Origin: Sphingomonas sabuli
Lineage (GTDB): Bacteria; Pseudomonadota; Alphaproteobacteria; Sphingomonadales; Sphingomonadaceae
Length of the DNA: 64,000 nt
NCBI RefSeq assembly: GCF_014352855.1
Contig: NZ_CP060697.1
Coordinates: 2,066,001 to 2,130,000, forward strand
Direction of reading: 5' to 3'
The notes below the pieces were generated by a model, which was given only the letters and a program-made list of their open reading frames with translations, had not been told where the DNA came from and searched no databases. Position numbers and translations under genes: made by a program. Shown here in pieces: positions 36,297 to 46,196 of this stretch (position 1 is its first letter; each line of letters opens with the position of its first letter).

Positions 36297-36908
36297 TTAT
36301 TTCGAAGGCCACATCGACAGCATCGTGTCGATGGTGGTTTCCAGTTCCGCGCGGGTCGCGCCGGCGCCCGCCTGGACCGACAGACCCTGCAGCACCGCAT
36401 AAGCGTAATTGGTCAAAGCAACCGGATCAGCGGACTGCGGCAGGTCGCCTTCGTCGCGGGCACGGGTCATGCGATCGATGATGGCGTTCTTCACCACCTT
36501 GCCGCGCTCCAGCACCTCGTCGCGAATGCATTCGGCTTCGGCGCCGCACGCGACCGATGTGATCACGCCCAGGCAACCGTGCGGTTCGCCATGGCCGGTC
36601 ATGTTGGCGACCGCGCCGCGCAGCATCGAATCAATCACTTCGCGGGCAGTCGGCTTTTCCAGCGACTTGCCGATATAAGCGAGCTTGTCGCGCTCGTAGA
36701 GATCGAGCGCCTTGCGAAACAGCGCCTCCTTGTTGCCGAAGGCGGCATATAGGCTCGGGCGGGTGATCCCCATCGCCTCGGTCAGGTCCGTTAGCGAAGC
36801 GCCTTCATAGCCTTTGCTCCAGAAGACGCGCAGCGCTTCGGTCAGGGCATGATCGGTGCAGAATTCGCGCGGACGGCCGCGGACGGAAATGGATTCGGGC
36901 TTATTCAT
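36297..36908 (-). CDS. TetR family transcriptional regulator
   Basis: 203 residues from the ATG at 36908. The N-terminal helix-turn-helix spans about 20-62 (GASLTDLTEAMGITRPSLYA, AFGNKEALF), the usual TetR layout with recognition helix TRPSLYAAFG. The C-terminal ligand domain contains HGCLGVITSVACG and cysteines at about 113, 122 and 128, so redox or reactive-ligand sensing is possible but unproven. It lies directly upstream of the RND operon on the same strand, with palindromic operators between them and a third copy over its own start, so it most likely represses both the pump and itself. Confidence 0.9.
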   Translation of the reverse strand: MNKPESISVRGRPREFCTDHALTEALRVFWSKGYEGASLTDLTEAMGITRPSLYAAFGNKEALFRKALDLYERDKLAYIGKSLEKPTAREVIDSMLRGAVANMTGHGEPHGCLGVITSVACGAEAECIRDEVLERGKVVKNAIIDRMTRARDEGDLPQSADPVALTNYAYAVLQGLSVQAGAGATRAELETTIDTMLSMWPSK

Positions 36909-36946
36909 ATCGACCGGTATATAATTTGCCTGACGGATGATTGCAA
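36904..36946 (-). promoter_or_regulatory. tetR promoter with overlapping operator-like site
   Basis: TTGCAA (36941-36946) and TATATA (36918-36923) are separated by exactly 17 bases on the minus strand. The predicted start point is only about 2 bases from the ATG at 36908, so the mRNA would be essentially leaderless; no Shine-Dalgarno is visible. An operator-like sequence sharing the ACCGGTC core and 13 of 20 positions with operator 1 covers 36904-36923, which would permit autoregulation. Confidence 0.6.
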
Positions 36947-37023
36947 TCGCCCGCCGTTTCGCCGTTAAGCTGTACGTTCGGCAGGTTCGATGGAGATAAC
37001 GCACGGCCGCCAAGGGAGGGCGC

Positions 37024-37434
37024 ATGACGGACGAAGAGCAGATCGGCGCGGTGATCGACGAAATGTATGCAATGATTTCCGGACCGGCCGGTCCGCGCGA
37101 CTGGTCGCGTCAGGACGACTGCTTTCTTCCCGAAGCGCGGCAGGTCAGGACGTGGGTCGATGACGAAGGCCGTCCGCAAAAGCTGAGCATGAGCCTCGAC
37201 GACTATCGCGACAACGTCACCCCGTTCTTCGACGCCAACCCGTTTTTCGAAATCGAAACCGGGCGGCGCATCGACCAGTTCGGCAACATGGCGCACGCGT
37301 GGAGCAGTTACGAAGCCCGCACCTCGCCAAGCGACGCGGACGTCGAACGGCGCGGCATCAACTCGATCCAGCTGTTCCGAGACCCTGATCGCGGCTGGCG
37401 GATCATCCACATGATCTGGGACAACGAACGCTAG
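37024..37434 (+). CDS. SnoaL-like / NTF2-fold protein of unknown function
   Basis: 136 residues with a GGGAGG Shine-Dalgarno 6 bases before the ATG. Pattern: a helical start EEQIGAVIDEMYAMISGPAG, then mixed beta blocks (QDDCFLPEARQVRTWVDDEG, HAWSSYEARTSP) and the closing strands GINSIQLFRDPDRGWRIIHM, typical of the NTF2/SnoaL fold used by small enzymes and stress proteins. Catalytic residues are not clear. The adjacent PanE-like gene starts 2 bases after its stop, so they are likely co-transcribed. Confidence 0.75.
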   Translation: MTDEEQIGAVIDEMYAMISGPAGPRDWSRQDDCFLPEARQVRTWVDDEGRPQKLSMSLDDYRDNVTPFFDANPFFEIETGRRIDQFGNMAHAWSSYEARTSPSDADVERRGINSIQLFRDPDRGWRIIHMIWDNER

Positions 37435-37436
37435 CC

Positions 37437-38375
37437 ATGCGCGCCTGTGTCGTCGGTGCCGGCGCCATCGGCGGCTGGATCGCGGCCACGCTGGCCGATG
37501 CCGGCGTGGAGGTCTCCCTGCTGGCCCGCGGCGATACGCTCGATGTTTTGCGGGAGGCAGGCCTGTGCGTCGGGGAGCGAAGCATTCCCGCCGCCGTCTC
37601 CGGCGTTCCGTCCGACCTGGGGCAGCAGGATGCGCTCTTCATCACGGTCAAGGCGCCGGCCCTGCCCGCTCTCGCCCCGCAACTGGCACCGCTGATCGGC
37701 CCGCACACGTTGATCGTGCCGATGCTCAACGGCGTGCCCTGGTGGTTTACCGGAACGCCGCTGCGCTCGGTCGATCCCCACGGCGCTATCGCCCACGCGC
37801 TGCCGCTTGATCGGGTCATCGGTTGCGTCGTCCATGCCAGTTGCCGGCGGATCGCCCCGAACCATGTCGAGGTGGTCCACGCCGACCGCCTGATCCTTGG
37901 CGAACCGCGCGGCGGGGACAGCGATCGAGTCAGAAGCCTCTGCGATATCTTCGCGCGGTCCGGCCTGCGCTGCGACGCGGAAGCCGATATCCGCCGCGTC
38001 ATCTGGTACAAGCTATGGGGCAATGCGACGATCAACCCGCTGTCGGCGCTGACCCGCTCGACCGCCGACAAGCTGCTGGGCGATCCCACCCTGCGCAGCT
38101 TCATGGCCGAAGCGATGGACGAGCTGGCCGCGATCGGCGCGGCGGTCGGCTGCCCGATCGCCGAAAGCGCGGAGGACCGGATGGCGGTGACCGCCCGGCT
38201 GGGCGCGTTCAAATCGTCGATGCTGCAGGATGTCGAGGCGGGTAGGCCGATCGAGCTGGAAGCACTGGTCGGCGCGCCGCTGGAGATCGCGCGCGATGCT
38301 GCTATCCCCGCGCCGCAGCTAGAGCGCATCTACGCCATGACCCGCCTGATGGCGGGAAATCTCGCGCTGCTTTAG
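37437..38375 (+). CDS. 2-dehydropantoate 2-reductase family (PanE/ApbA) protein
   Basis: 312 residues. NAD(P) loop GAGAIGGWIAATLA at residues 7-20. ICR-family blocks follow: ITVKAP with the substrate-side Lys, MLNGVPWW, and RVIWYKLWGNATINPLSALT, which contains the catalytic lysine region (about Lys193). KPR-type enzymes reduce 2-oxo acids; true PanE makes pantoate for coenzyme A. Several paralogues of unknown substrate exist in this family, so I leave the symbol empty. The stop overlaps that of the convergent fahA by 4 bases. Confidence 0.85.
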   Translation: MRACVVGAGAIGGWIAATLADAGVEVSLLARGDTLDVLREAGLCVGERSIPAAVSGVPSDLGQQDALFITVKAPALPALAPQLAPLIGPHTLIVPMLNGVPWWFTGTPLRSVDPHGAIAHALPLDRVIGCVVHASCRRIAPNHVEVVHADRLILGEPRGGDSDRVRSLCDIFARSGLRCDAEADIRRVIWYKLWGNATINPLSALTRSTADKLLGDPTLRSFMAEAMDELAAIGAAVGCPIAESAEDRMAVTARLGAFKSSMLQDVEAGRPIELEALVGAPLEIARDAAIPAPQLERIYAMTRLMAGNLALL

Positions 38376-39649
38376 CGGGAAGGAATTACCCGGCCGACGC
38401 ACTCGCCGAAGCCGATGCGTACGGCGCCTTCGGCCTCGCACCAGGCGCGCAGCACGATTTCGTCGCCATCTTCCAGGAAGCTGCGCGTTTCGCCGTTGCC
38501 AAGGTCGAACGGCCGCTTCCCGCCCTCGCTGATCTCCAACAAACACCCCAGCCCTTCGTCGCTTGCAGTCGACAAGGTGCCGGTGCCGATAAGGTCGCCG
38601 GGTTGCAGGTTGCAGCCATTGGACGCGTGGTGAGTGACGATCTGCGCCGCGCTCCAATACATCGCCGCCGCCGCGGTGCCGCGTGACAGCACTTTCGGCG
38701 CGGCGCCCGCTGCGCGCATCCGCTCGGTCATCAGCGTGACCTCAAGCTGGATGGCAAAGGCGGTGTCGCCATCGGTCTGCAAATAGGGTAGCGGCTCGGG
38801 ATCGCCCTCCGGCCGCGCGGGGACCGGCATGCGGAACGGCGCCAACGCTTCGCTGGTGACGATCCACGGGCTGACCGTGGACAGGAAATTCTTGGCCAGA
38901 AACGGACCCAGCGGCTGATACTCCCAGCCCTGAATGTCGCGCGCCGACCAGTCATTGAGCAGGCACCATCCGGCGATGTGGCTTTCCGCATCGCGCACCG
39001 GAATCCGCTCGCCCAGCGCATTGCCCTGTCCGATCCACATGCCCAGCTCGAGCTCGTAATCGAGTCGCCGGCTGGGTCCGTATTCGGGGGCCTCGGCCTC
39101 CGGCGGCTTGCGCTGGCCGCATGGGCGGACAACGTCCTCGCCCGAAGCGCGGATCGAGCTTGCCCGGCCGTGATAGCCGATCGGGACATATTTATAGTTG
39201 GGCAGCAGCGGGTTGTCGGGACGGAACTGCCGGCCGACGTTCATCGCATGGTTAATCCCGACGTAGAAATCGGTGTAGTCGCCGACCAGGCAGGGCACGT
39301 GCATGCGCACTTCGCTCTGGCCGATCAGCTGGGGTTCGACGTCGTCGCGATAGCGCTCGTCGGTAAGCAGTTCGGATAGCCGGGCACGCAGGTCCCGCTG
39401 CGCACCGTTGCCGCGCGACAGCCAGGCGTTGAGCACCGGCTGCGCGAAATCTTCCCGCCATTCTTCGTCGAGCAGATCGGCGATGCCGTTCAGGTCGAGA
39501 ATGTAATCGCCGATGGCGACGCCCGGCCGGCGCTTGCCCTTGGCTTCGGAAAAGATGCCCAGCGGCAGGTTCTGCACCGGAAAGTCGCTGCCCGGCCCGG
39601 CGCCGGCGACCCAGCTGACGAGTTTCGGGTCGTGCGTATTGTCGGTCAT
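38372..39649 (-). CDS. fahA: Fumarylacetoacetase
   Basis: 425 residues. Typical FAH blocks: [16 protein letters not shown] (metal-ligand Asp and active-site His region), ELELGMWIG (Glu ligands), and [20 protein letters not shown]. It cleaves fumarylacetoacetate to fumarate and acetoacetate, the last step of Tyr/Phe breakdown through homogentisate. The start overlaps the hmgA stop by 4 bases (ATGA), so it is the second gene of the hmgA operon. The maleylacetoacetate isomerase gene is not adjacent. Confidence 0.95.
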   Translation of the reverse strand: MTDNTHDPKLVSWVAGAGPGSDFPVQNLPLGIFSEAKGKRRPGVAIGDYILDLNGIADLLDEEWREDFAQPVLNAWLSRGNGAQRDLRARLSELLTDERYRDDVEPQLIGQSEVRMHVPCLVGDYTDFYVGINHAMNVGRQFRPDNPLLPNYKYVPIGYHGRASSIRASGEDVVRPCGQRKPPEAEAPEYGPSRRLDYELELGMWIGQGNALGERIPVRDAESHIAGWCLLNDWSARDIQGWEYQPLGPFLAKNFLSTVSPWIVTSEALAPFRMPVPARPEGDPEPLPYLQTDGDTAFAIQLEVTLMTERMRAAGAAPKVLSRGTAAAAMYWSAAQIVTHHASNGCNLQPGDLIGTGTLSTASDEGLGCLLEISEGGKRPFDLGNGETRSFLEDGDEIVLRAWCEAEGAVRIGFGECVGRVIPSR

Positions 39650-40929
39650 GGCAGCTCCGCCTTGGGGAAGCCCGCCCAGGCTTCGTCATAATCGGGTTGC
39701 GAACGGTCGAGGGCAAAGCGCGTCGGGCGATACGGCCAGCAGGTTTCGACCATGAAGGCGAGCGTGCCGTCGACCTTGGCAGGCTGAAGGTCGGCGTTCG
39801 ACGCCTTCTTCCAGCTGTCGAGGTCCGGGCCGTGCCCGCTCATCAGATTGTGCAGCGACAAACCGCCCGGCGCGAAGCCGTCGGCCTTGGCGTCATATTC
39901 GCCGTGGATCAGCCCCATCGCCTCGCTCATCACGTTGCGGTGGAACCACGGGGGGCGAAACGTGTCCTCGGCCACCATCCAGCGTGGCGGGAAGATCACG
40001 AAATCGGCGTTGGCGCGGCCGGGCACATCGCTGGGGCTGGTCAGCACGGTGAAGATCGACGGGTCCGGATGGTCGAAGCTGACAGTCCCGATCGCGTTGA
40101 ATCGCGACAGGTCGTAACGCCACGGCGCGTAATTGCCGTGCCAAGCAACGACGTCGAGCGGCGAGTGATCAAGAGTCGTGGTCCACAACGAACCGAGCGA
40201 CTTCTGGACGACCTCGGTCTCCTCGTCGCGGTCCTCGAACCACGCTAGCGGCGTTTCGAAATCGCGCGCGCTGGCAAGGCCGTTGGCGCCGATCGGGCCA
40301 AGGTCGGGCAGGCGGAACGGGAGGCCGTGGTTCTCGGCGACATAGCCGCGGCTGTCGCCGTCCACCTCGACCCGGAACTTGATTCCGCGCGGGATCAGGC
40401 CGGCCCAACCCGGCGCAACGTCCATCGCGCCCAGCTCGGTGAAGATATGCAGTGTCCCCTGTTGCGGGATGACCAGCATTTCGCCGTCGGCGTCCACGAA
40501 CACGCGGCCGTCCATGCTTTTCGTCGCGCGGTAAAGGTGAACCGCCACGCCTTCCAGGTCGGCGGGATCGCGGTTGGCCAGCATCGTCACCAGGCCGTCG
40601 ACGAAGTCGGTGCCCTCGGGCAGATCGGCCGGCGGATCCCAGCGCAGGCGGTTGGGCGGCAACGGGTCGTCGACCGTACCCGGCGCGAACAGCTTCGCCC
40701 CTTCGTAGCGGACGAACGTGCGGTGATCGGCGGTCGGGCGCATCCGGTACAGCCAGCTGCGCCGGTTTTCATGCCTCGGCGCGGTAAAGGCGCTTCCCGA
40801 TACTTGTTCGGTGTAAAGGCCGAAGGCTGGCTTTTGCGGAGAATTGCGGCCCTTGGGCAAGGCGCCGCCGACCGCTTCGCTTTCGAAATGGCCGCCGAGG
40901 CCGCTCATGTAGGAACGTTCGTCGCTCAT
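39646..40929 (-). CDS. hmgA: Homogentisate 1,2-dioxygenase
   Basis: 427 residues, normal length. The cupin-type dioxygenase blocks are visible: [36 protein letters not shown] (with the iron-binding His and Glu), [12 protein letters not shown]. It opens homogentisate to maleylacetoacetate using Fe2+ and O2. It is coupled to fahA by a 4-base overlap. No regulator (HmgR) is adjacent. Loss of this enzyme commonly leads to brown pyomelanin pigment. Confidence 0.96.
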   Translation of the reverse strand: MSDERSYMSGLGGHFESEAVGGALPKGRNSPQKPAFGLYTEQVSGSAFTAPRHENRRSWLYRMRPTADHRTFVRYEGAKLFAPGTVDDPLPPNRLRWDPPADLPEGTDFVDGLVTMLANRDPADLEGVAVHLYRATKSMDGRVFVDADGEMLVIPQQGTLHIFTELGAMDVAPGWAGLIPRGIKFRVEVDGDSRGYVAENHGLPFRLPDLGPIGANGLASARDFETPLAWFEDRDEETEVVQKSLGSLWTTTLDHSPLDVVAWHGNYAPWRYDLSRFNAIGTVSFDHPDPSIFTVLTSPSDVPGRANADFVIFPPRWMVAEDTFRPPWFHRNVMSEAMGLIHGEYDAKADGFAPGGLSLHNLMSGHGPDLDSWKKASNADLQPAKVDGTLAFMVETCWPYRPTRFALDRSQPDYDEAWAGFPKAELP

Positions 40930-40964
40930 CCGCGCCGGTTATCCCGTCGGCCGCACACAAGCAA

Positions 40965-40997
40965 ACGGGCGCAGTCCCTTGATGGAGCTGCGCCCGT
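40965..40997 (-). terminator. Perfect 10-bp hairpin, possible terminator of the 41064-41291 gene
   Basis: ACGGGCGCAG (40965-40974) and CTGCGCCCGT (40988-40997) form a perfect stem with a 13-base loop. On the minus strand it is followed by TTTGCTTGTGT, a short U-rich tail. It lies between the small membrane protein and hmgA, both minus strand, so it probably insulates them. A T-rich tail this short makes it a moderate case. Confidence 0.5.
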
Positions 40998-41063
40998 CAC
41001 GCGCGGGACTCGCCTACCGCGCGTGTGCAGTCGCGGCGCGGCCGAGGACCGCGCCGCAACCCG

Positions 41064-41291
41064 CTAGTTCTGGTTGACGGTGACGTCGATCTGGTCGGGG
41101 ACGTTGATGTCCGTACCCGTGTCGCCGCCGGTCAGCCCAAGCTGGTCGCGGAAGACGAACAGCAGCACCAGCACGACGATGATCAGCAGCACCACGGCAA
41201 GGACACCGCCTCCACCGCCGCCGCCGTCGCGCTCGACGATGGTCGTCCGTTCCACATCAACATCACGATCGCGATCGGGATCGACAGCCAT
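41064..41291 (-). CDS. Small single-pass membrane protein with a glycine run
   Basis: 75 residues from the ATG at 41291, chosen because GGGGAG is properly spaced; an upstream ATG at 41297 is nearly on top of the RBS. Residues 1-22 are acidic and basic (DPDRDRDVDVERTTIVERD), residues 23-29 are a run of seven glycines, residues 30-47 form one hydrophobic helix (VLAVVLLIIVVLVLLFVF), and the tail is polar (TDINVPDQIDVTVNQN). No family recognised. Isolated gene between hmgA and a lipoprotein. Confidence 0.7.
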   Translation of the reverse strand: MAVDPDRDRDVDVERTTIVERDGGGGGGGVLAVVLLIIVVLVLLFVFRDQLGLTGGDTGTDINVPDQIDVTVNQN

Positions 41292-41410
41292 GTTCATTCT
41301 CCCCTGTTTCAAGCCTGTTAAGTTGCCGTAACGAACGAACACCCTGCGGCCGGGTTCCGTCCCCGCGCTAGGAGGCTGGAACATGTAGGCCCGACGATCT
41401 TTCCTGCGGC

Positions 41411-42013
41411 ATGCCGTCCGACGCTCGCGCCTTCTCCCTTGCCGCCCTTTTGGTGGCCGGCTGCACGCAGCAGCCCGCGTCTCAGGAACCTGCCGCTGCC
41501 AATGACGCCGTAACCACGCCCGCGCCCGCGCCCGCCCCGGCGGACAATGGCACGGCCCCACCGGTCGGAACGCCCGGTACCGCCGGCGGCTTGCCCGACG
41601 ACCGCACCCCGCTCGAAGAACCGCAAGGTCCGATCGATCCAGCCAGCGCGGAAGGCGCGGGGCAGGTCGTGCAGCTGTACGGCGGACTGCTCGAACAGCG
41701 GAAGTTTGCCGAGGCGCGCCGGTTATGGGGCGACAACGGCGGCGCCAGCGGCATGACCGAAACGCAATTCGCCGCCGCCTTCGACAAGTACGACGTCATC
41801 CACAGCGAGGTGGGCAAGCCGTTCGGTCTCGAAGGCGCGGCCGGATCGTCCTACATCAGCGTTCCGTTTCGGCTGTTCGGTACGCTCAAGCAGGGTGGGG
41901 AATTCAACCTGGTCGGGCCGCTGGTCCTGCGCCGGGTCAACGATGTCCCCGGATCGTCGGACGCCCAGCGTCGTTGGCACATCGATCAGAGCGGCGTGAA
42001 GCCGCGGCCCTAA
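41411..42013 (+). CDS. Putative lipoprotein with a Pro/Ala-rich linker
   Basis: 200 residues. The lipobox LLVAGC places the acylated cysteine at 18 after a short signal. Residues 25-80 are a low-complexity Pro/Ala/Thr linker, then a compact C-terminal region ([59 protein letters not shown]) that may be a small alpha/beta domain. I do not recognise it. It is close to the DUF2171 gene (26 bases) on the same strand and may be co-expressed. Confidence 0.6.
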   Translation: MPSDARAFSLAALLVAGCTQQPASQEPAAANDAVTTPAPAPAPADNGTAPPVGTPGTAGGLPDDRTPLEEPQGPIDPASAEGAGQVVQLYGGLLEQRKFAEARRLWGDNGGASGMTETQFAAAFDKYDVIHSEVGKPFGLEGAAGSSYISVPFRLFGTLKQGGEFNLVGPLVLRRVNDVPGSSDAQRRWHIDQSGVKPRP

Positions 42014-42039
42014 CCGATCACCCAAGAAGGAGCGAGAAC

Positions 42040-42306
42040 ATGAGCGGTATCGAAGACGTCAAGGAACATATGCAGGTGGTCGACGCCGAAGGCACGCCGG
42101 TCGGCAAGGTCGACGGCATCGAAGGCGACCGGATCAAGCTGACCAAGGACAGCAGCAGCGCCGGCATCGGCAGCCATGAGGGCCACCACCATTACCTCCC
42201 GACGGGTCTCGTCGCCGGGGTCGAAGGCGACACGGTGCGCCTATCCGCGCGGCTCGATGCGCTGGAAGCGATCTTCGAGAGCGAAGAAGGCGGCGAAGCG
42301 ATCTAG
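42040..42306 (+). CDS. DUF2171 domain protein
   Basis: 88 residues with an AAGGAG Shine-Dalgarno. The whole protein is one DUF2171 domain: [33 protein letters not shown], and [20 protein letters not shown]. This resembles a PRC-barrel-like small beta domain; the biochemical function is unknown. Common in sphingomonads and often found near stress genes. It ends 9 bases before the convergent DUF885 gene. Confidence 0.85.
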   Translation: MSGIEDVKEHMQVVDAEGTPVGKVDGIEGDRIKLTKDSSSAGIGSHEGHHHYLPTGLVAGVEGDTVRLSARLDALEAIFESEEGGEAI

Positions 42307-42314
42307 GCCATCGC

Positions 42315-44075
42315 CTAGGCTTTCGCTTTCTCCCTCGCGATCCAGGCACGAACCTGGGTCTCGAGCATGGTGAGCGGGAGCGGTCCCTGTTCGAGTACCG
42401 CGTCGTGGAAACGGCGCAGGTAGAACTTGGGACCCAGCTCCCGCTCAGCCAGCGTCCGCAATTCGCGGATCTTCAATTCGCCCAGCTTGTACGCCAGCGC
42501 CTGGCCCGGTGTGGAAATGTAGCGATTGACCTCGGCGTCTATATTTGCGTCGGTCAGCGTCGTATTGTCCTTCATGAACGCCACCGCGCGCGCCTTGTCC
42601 CAGCCCTTGGCGTGGATGCCGGTATCGACCACCAGCCGAGCGGCGCGCCACATCTCGTATCCCAGCCGGCCCATGTCCTTTTGCGGCGTGTCGTACAGCC
42701 CCATCTCGATACCCAGACGCTCGGAATAAAGCCCCCAGCCCTCCACGAAAGCGGTGAAGTAAGCCGCATTCTTCCGCCAGACGGGCATGTCGAGCTCCTG
42801 CTGGAGCGAGATCTGCTGATGGTGGCCCGGCACCGCTTCATGAACGGTCAGCGCGGGTATCTCCCACAGCGGCCGCTGGTCCAGCTTGCTGGTGTTGACG
42901 AAGTACGTGCCGGCAATGCCCGCTTCCGGGCTGCCCTGGAAATAATAGGCCGTGGTCGCGCCCTCTGCGGTGGCGGCGGGAATTTCCTTGATCGTGTAGG
43001 CCAGTCGCGGAAGCTTGCCGAAGAGCGTCGGCATCTTGCCGTCGATCGTCTTCGTCATTCGCGCCGTATATTGCATCAGTTCCTCGGGCGTGCGGGCGAA
43101 ATATTTCGGATTGCTCCGCATGTCGGCGATCATCGCTTCGCGGCTGGCAAAGCCGGATTTCTTGGCCAGCGCGTCCATTTCCGCCCGGATACGCGCGACC
43201 TCGCTCAAGCCCAGCTGGTGGATGTCGTCCGGGCTCCTGTCGGTGGTCGTGTGATATCGGACGAGATAGGCGTAATTGGCCTTGCCGTCGGGCAAAGCCG
43301 CCATCCCGTCGCTTTTCAGGCAGGCGGGTTTCAGGTCGCTGGCATAGGCCGCGTTGAATGCCGTTATGGCCGGGTTGATGTCCTGCGTGATAAGCGTTCG
43401 CGCCCGAGCCTGCATCGCCGACCATTTGGCCGCGCTGATCGCGGTCGGTCGGGGCTTGGCGAATTGTTCGTAAAAAGCCGACTTGGCCGGATCGGCGTCG
43501 GGCGGCGAAGCGGTGATCTTGTCGAGCGGGCCAAGCGTCGAACACGGCCGCGCATAGCCGGCCCTGGCGCTGCTCAGCGACATCGCGTTGGCCGTGCGCA
43601 GGCGGTCGCCGACCTTGCCCAGCCGCTGCAGGAAGGACTCGTAGTCGGCTTCCGTCTTCAGCGGCAGGAAGCCAAGATATTGCGCCAGGTTCTGATCGTA
43701 GGTTCCCCCCGACGTGTAGGGGATGAAGTTCGACCCGAAGAGCGCGCCGTCGATATAGGTCTGTAACTGGTCGCGCAGGAGCGCGTGATTAGTTTGCTCG
43801 GCCGGCGACAACGCGGATGCCGGAATCGCATCCAGCCGAGCCAGCAGAGTCCGGGCCTCCGCGACCCGCCGCTCCATCTCGGGACGGTCGATCCGCTCCA
43901 GCTCACCGGCGTAGGTATCGACGCCGTTGAGCGAGGCGAAGGTCGGCGCCGCTTTCAGATAAGCGGTCCAGAAATCGTCCTGGAGTTTGCGAAAGTCCTC
44001 CGCCGGTCCGGCCAGCGCCGGGCTGGCCAGGGCAATCAGGGCCGATCCGGCCAGGGCAAGTGTCGATACGCGCAT
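42315..44075 (-). CDS. DUF885 family metallopeptidase-like protein, secreted
   Basis: 586 residues from the ATG at 44075 (GGGGGA Shine-Dalgarno); the longer in-frame start lacks a signal peptide. Signal peptide 1-22 (ASPALA). The family hallmark is HEAVPGHH at residues 412-419, a zinc-binding HExxxxxH-like arrangement, followed by a Glu-rich helix with WGLYSERLGIEMGLY. DUF885 proteins are thought to be M2/M3-type peptidases but few are characterised. Stand-alone gene, downstream of ubiG on the same strand with an 84-base gap. Confidence 0.87.
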   Translation of the reverse strand: MRVSTLALAGSALIALASPALAGPAEDFRKLQDDFWTAYLKAAPTFASLNGVDTYAGELERIDRPEMERRVAEARTLLARLDAIPASALSPAEQTNHALLRDQLQTYIDGALFGSNFIPYTSGGTYDQNLAQYLGFLPLKTEADYESFLQRLGKVGDRLRTANAMSLSSARAGYARPCSTLGPLDKITASPPDADPAKSAFYEQFAKPRPTAISAAKWSAMQARARTLITQDINPAITAFNAAYASDLKPACLKSDGMAALPDGKANYAYLVRYHTTTDRSPDDIHQLGLSEVARIRAEMDALAKKSGFASREAMIADMRSNPKYFARTPEELMQYTARMTKTIDGKMPTLFGKLPRLAYTIKEIPAATAEGATTAYYFQGSPEAGIAGTYFVNTSKLDQRPLWEIPALTVHEAVPGHHQQISLQQELDMPVWRKNAAYFTAFVEGWGLYSERLGIEMGLYDTPQKDMGRLGYEMWRAARLVVDTGIHAKGWDKARAVAFMKDNTTLTDANIDAEVNRYISTPGQALAYKLGELKIRELRTLAERELGPKFYLRRFHDAVLEQGPLPLTMLETQVRAWIAREKAKA

Positions 44076-44159
44076 GATTTCCCCCTCATCCGATGGACAG
44101 ACCCTAGCTTTGGCGCAGGCCAGAGCAAGTGGGGGCATGCCCCCGGGGAGAAACGGTCG

Positions 44160-44879
44160 TCAGGCGCGAACTGCGGCGACCAGATAATTGAGCCGCAGGT
44201 CGTCGCTCAGGTGCAGCCCGCGCGTCGGCGAGAAGGCGATGCCTTCGACATCGATACATTGCAGGCCGGCGTCGGCCAGCAGCGCCTGCATCCGCTCCGG
44301 CGCGATGAACTTGTCGAAATCGTGCGTGCCGCGCGGGATCGCGCCGACGCCTTCGGCCAGCGTGATCGTCAGTAGCTTCGACCAGCCGGTGGCATTGGGC
44401 GTCGACAGGATCAGCAGTCCGCCGGGCGCCAGCCGCCTCTCAAGCGCCGCGACAAAGGCGCGCGGGTCGGCGACATGTTCGATCACCTCCATCGACGTGA
44501 CGAGATCGTACTGGCCGTCCAGCGCCTCGACCGTGCTCACCCTGTAATCCACGTCCAGCCCCTGCCCGCGGGCGTGAAGCTGGGCCGCGGCGATCAGGCC
44601 GGGCGCGGCGTCGATCGCGGTAACCGTCGCTCCCAGTCGCGCGAGCGGCTCTGCCAACAGACCGGCGCCGCACCCGACATCGAGCGCGGTACGACCGGCC
44701 AGCGGTTTCAGCCCCTGTTCGTCGCCCTGCCAGTGACGGTCAACTTGGTCGCGGACATAGGCCAGGCGCACCGGATTGAGCTTGTGCAGCATGGCCGACG
44801 CGCCGCTCGGGTCCCACCAGTCGCCGGCCATCGCGCCGAAGCGGTCGATTTCGTCCTGGACGATGCTGCTGTCGCTCAT
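44160..44879 (-). CDS. ubiG: Ubiquinone biosynthesis O-methyltransferase UbiG
   Basis: 239 residues. It starts with DEIDRFGAMAGDWWDPSGAS and LHKLNPVRLAYVRD, the UbiG N-terminal signature. The SAM motif is LDVGCGAGLLAEPLARLGA, then VTAIDAAPG, TSMEVIEHVADP and LILSTPN. It methylates the two hydroxyl groups of ubiquinone intermediates. Divergent from lysC over 84 bases. With Coq7 (52746-53285) it gives two separate ubiquinone genes in the window. Confidence 0.97.
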   Translation of the reverse strand: MSDSSIVQDEIDRFGAMAGDWWDPSGASAMLHKLNPVRLAYVRDQVDRHWQGDEQGLKPLAGRTALDVGCGAGLLAEPLARLGATVTAIDAAPGLIAAAQLHARGQGLDVDYRVSTVEALDGQYDLVTSMEVIEHVADPRAFVAALERRLAPGGLLILSTPNATGWSKLLTITLAEGVGAIPRGTHDFDKFIAPERMQALLADAGLQCIDVEGIAFSPTRGLHLSDDLRLNYLVAAVRA

Positions 44880-44963
44880 CCCGCCTAAATGGCGCGTCCG
44901 CCGGCAAAGGGAAAGCGATGCCTGTGGTTGCGCCGGTCAGTGCAGTGACTAAGAGCGCGGACA

Positions 44964-46196
44964 ATGGCGCGCATCGTGATGAAATTCGGCGGCACTTCGA
45001 TGGCGGGCATCGAACGTATCCGCCACGTCGCCGACCGCGTGCGCCGCGAAGCTGAAGACGGCAATCAGGTGCTGGTCGTGGTCTCGGCGATGGCCGGGGA
45101 AACCGACCGGCTGGTGCAATTCTGCCGCGAAGCCTCTGCGCTGCACGACCCCAAGGAATATGACGTGGTCGTCGCCTCGGGCGAGCAGGTGACTGCGGGG
45201 CTGCTGGCGATGACCTTGCAGAATATGGGCGTCAACGCGCGCAGCTTCATGGGCTGGCAACTCGTCCGCGCCTCGGGCGTGCACGGCAATGCGCGGGTCG
45301 AAAAGGTCGAGGGCGCGATGCTCGACGATTCGCTCAGCGGCGGGACGGTCGCGGTGATTCCCGGTTTCCAGGGCGTGTCCGACGACGGCCGGCTGGCGAC
45401 GCTCGGCCGCGGCGGGTCCGACACCAGCGCGGTGGCCATCGCCGCCGGCCTCAACGCCGACCGCTGCGACATCTACACCGACGTCGACGGCGTCTACACC
45501 ACCGATCCGCGCATCGTGCCGCGGGCGCGCAAGCTCGATGCGATCACGTTCGAAGAGATGCTGGAACTGGCCGGGGTCGGCGCCAAGGTGCTGCAGCCAC
45601 GTTCCGTCGGGCTGGCGATGCGCGAGAAATTGCCGCTGCGGGTGCTGTCGGCGTTCGAGGACTTGCCGGGAACGCGCATCGTCGCGGAGCTTTCAGGAGC
45701 GGACATGGAAAGAAACGAAATCGCCGGCATCGCCGCCGACCGCAACGAGGCCCGGGTGACGCTGACTCGGATCGCCGACCGGCCCGGGACGGTCGCCGCG
45801 GTGATCGGCCCGCTCGCCGAAGCCGGCATCCTCGTCGACATGATCGTCCATGCCGCCACGCAGGGCGAACAGGCCAGCGACCTGACCTTTACCGTTCCGC
45901 GCGCGGCGCTGGGGCAGGCCGTGGCGGTGCTTGAAAAGGCCAGGCAGGAAACCGGCTACGCCGATCTGCTTACTGACGATACCGTGGCCAAGGTCAGCAT
46001 CGTCGGCGTCGGCCTGCGTTCCAACCCGCAGCTTGCCGCGACCATGTTCGACACGCTTGCCGCCCACACCATCAACCTGCTGGCGGTCACGGCGTCGGAG
46101 ATCAAGGTCAGCGCGCTGGTCGCCGAAACCGATCTCGAACACGCGGTGCGGGTGCTGCACACCGCCTTTGGCCTCGATGCGGAGAAAGCGGCATGA
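44964..46196 (+). CDS. lysC: Aspartate kinase
   Basis: 410 residues. [13 protein letters not shown] at residues 7-19 is the kinase signature; [20 protein letters not shown] and [14 protein letters not shown] follow. Two ACT domains fill about 265-410 ([35 protein letters not shown]), so it is allosterically inhibited by lysine and/or threonine as in typical bacterial LysC. It phosphorylates aspartate to start Lys/Thr/Met synthesis. Stop overlaps the next gene by 4 bases. Confidence 0.97.
   Translation: MARIVMKFGGTSMAGIERIRHVADRVRREAEDGNQVLVVVSAMAGETDRLVQFCREASALHDPKEYDVVVASGEQVTAGLLAMTLQNMGVNARSFMGWQLVRASGVHGNARVEKVEGAMLDDSLSGGTVAVIPGFQGVSDDGRLATLGRGGSDTSAVAIAAGLNADRCDIYTDVDGVYTTDPRIVPRARKLDAITFEEMLELAGVGAKVLQPRSVGLAMREKLPLRVLSAFEDLPGTRIVAELSGADMERNEIAGIAADRNEARVTLTRIADRPGTVAAVIGPLAEAGILVDMIVHAATQGEQASDLTFTVPRAALGQAVAVLEKARQETGYADLLTDDTVAKVSIVGVGLRSNPQLAATMFDTLAAHTINLLAVTASEIKVSALVAETDLEHAVRVLHTAFGLDAEKAA

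Noticed and set aside
38341..38356. Hairpin CCCGCC-TGAT-GGCGGG as a terminator
   Set aside because: It lies inside the PanE-like coding region and no T-run follows on either strand.
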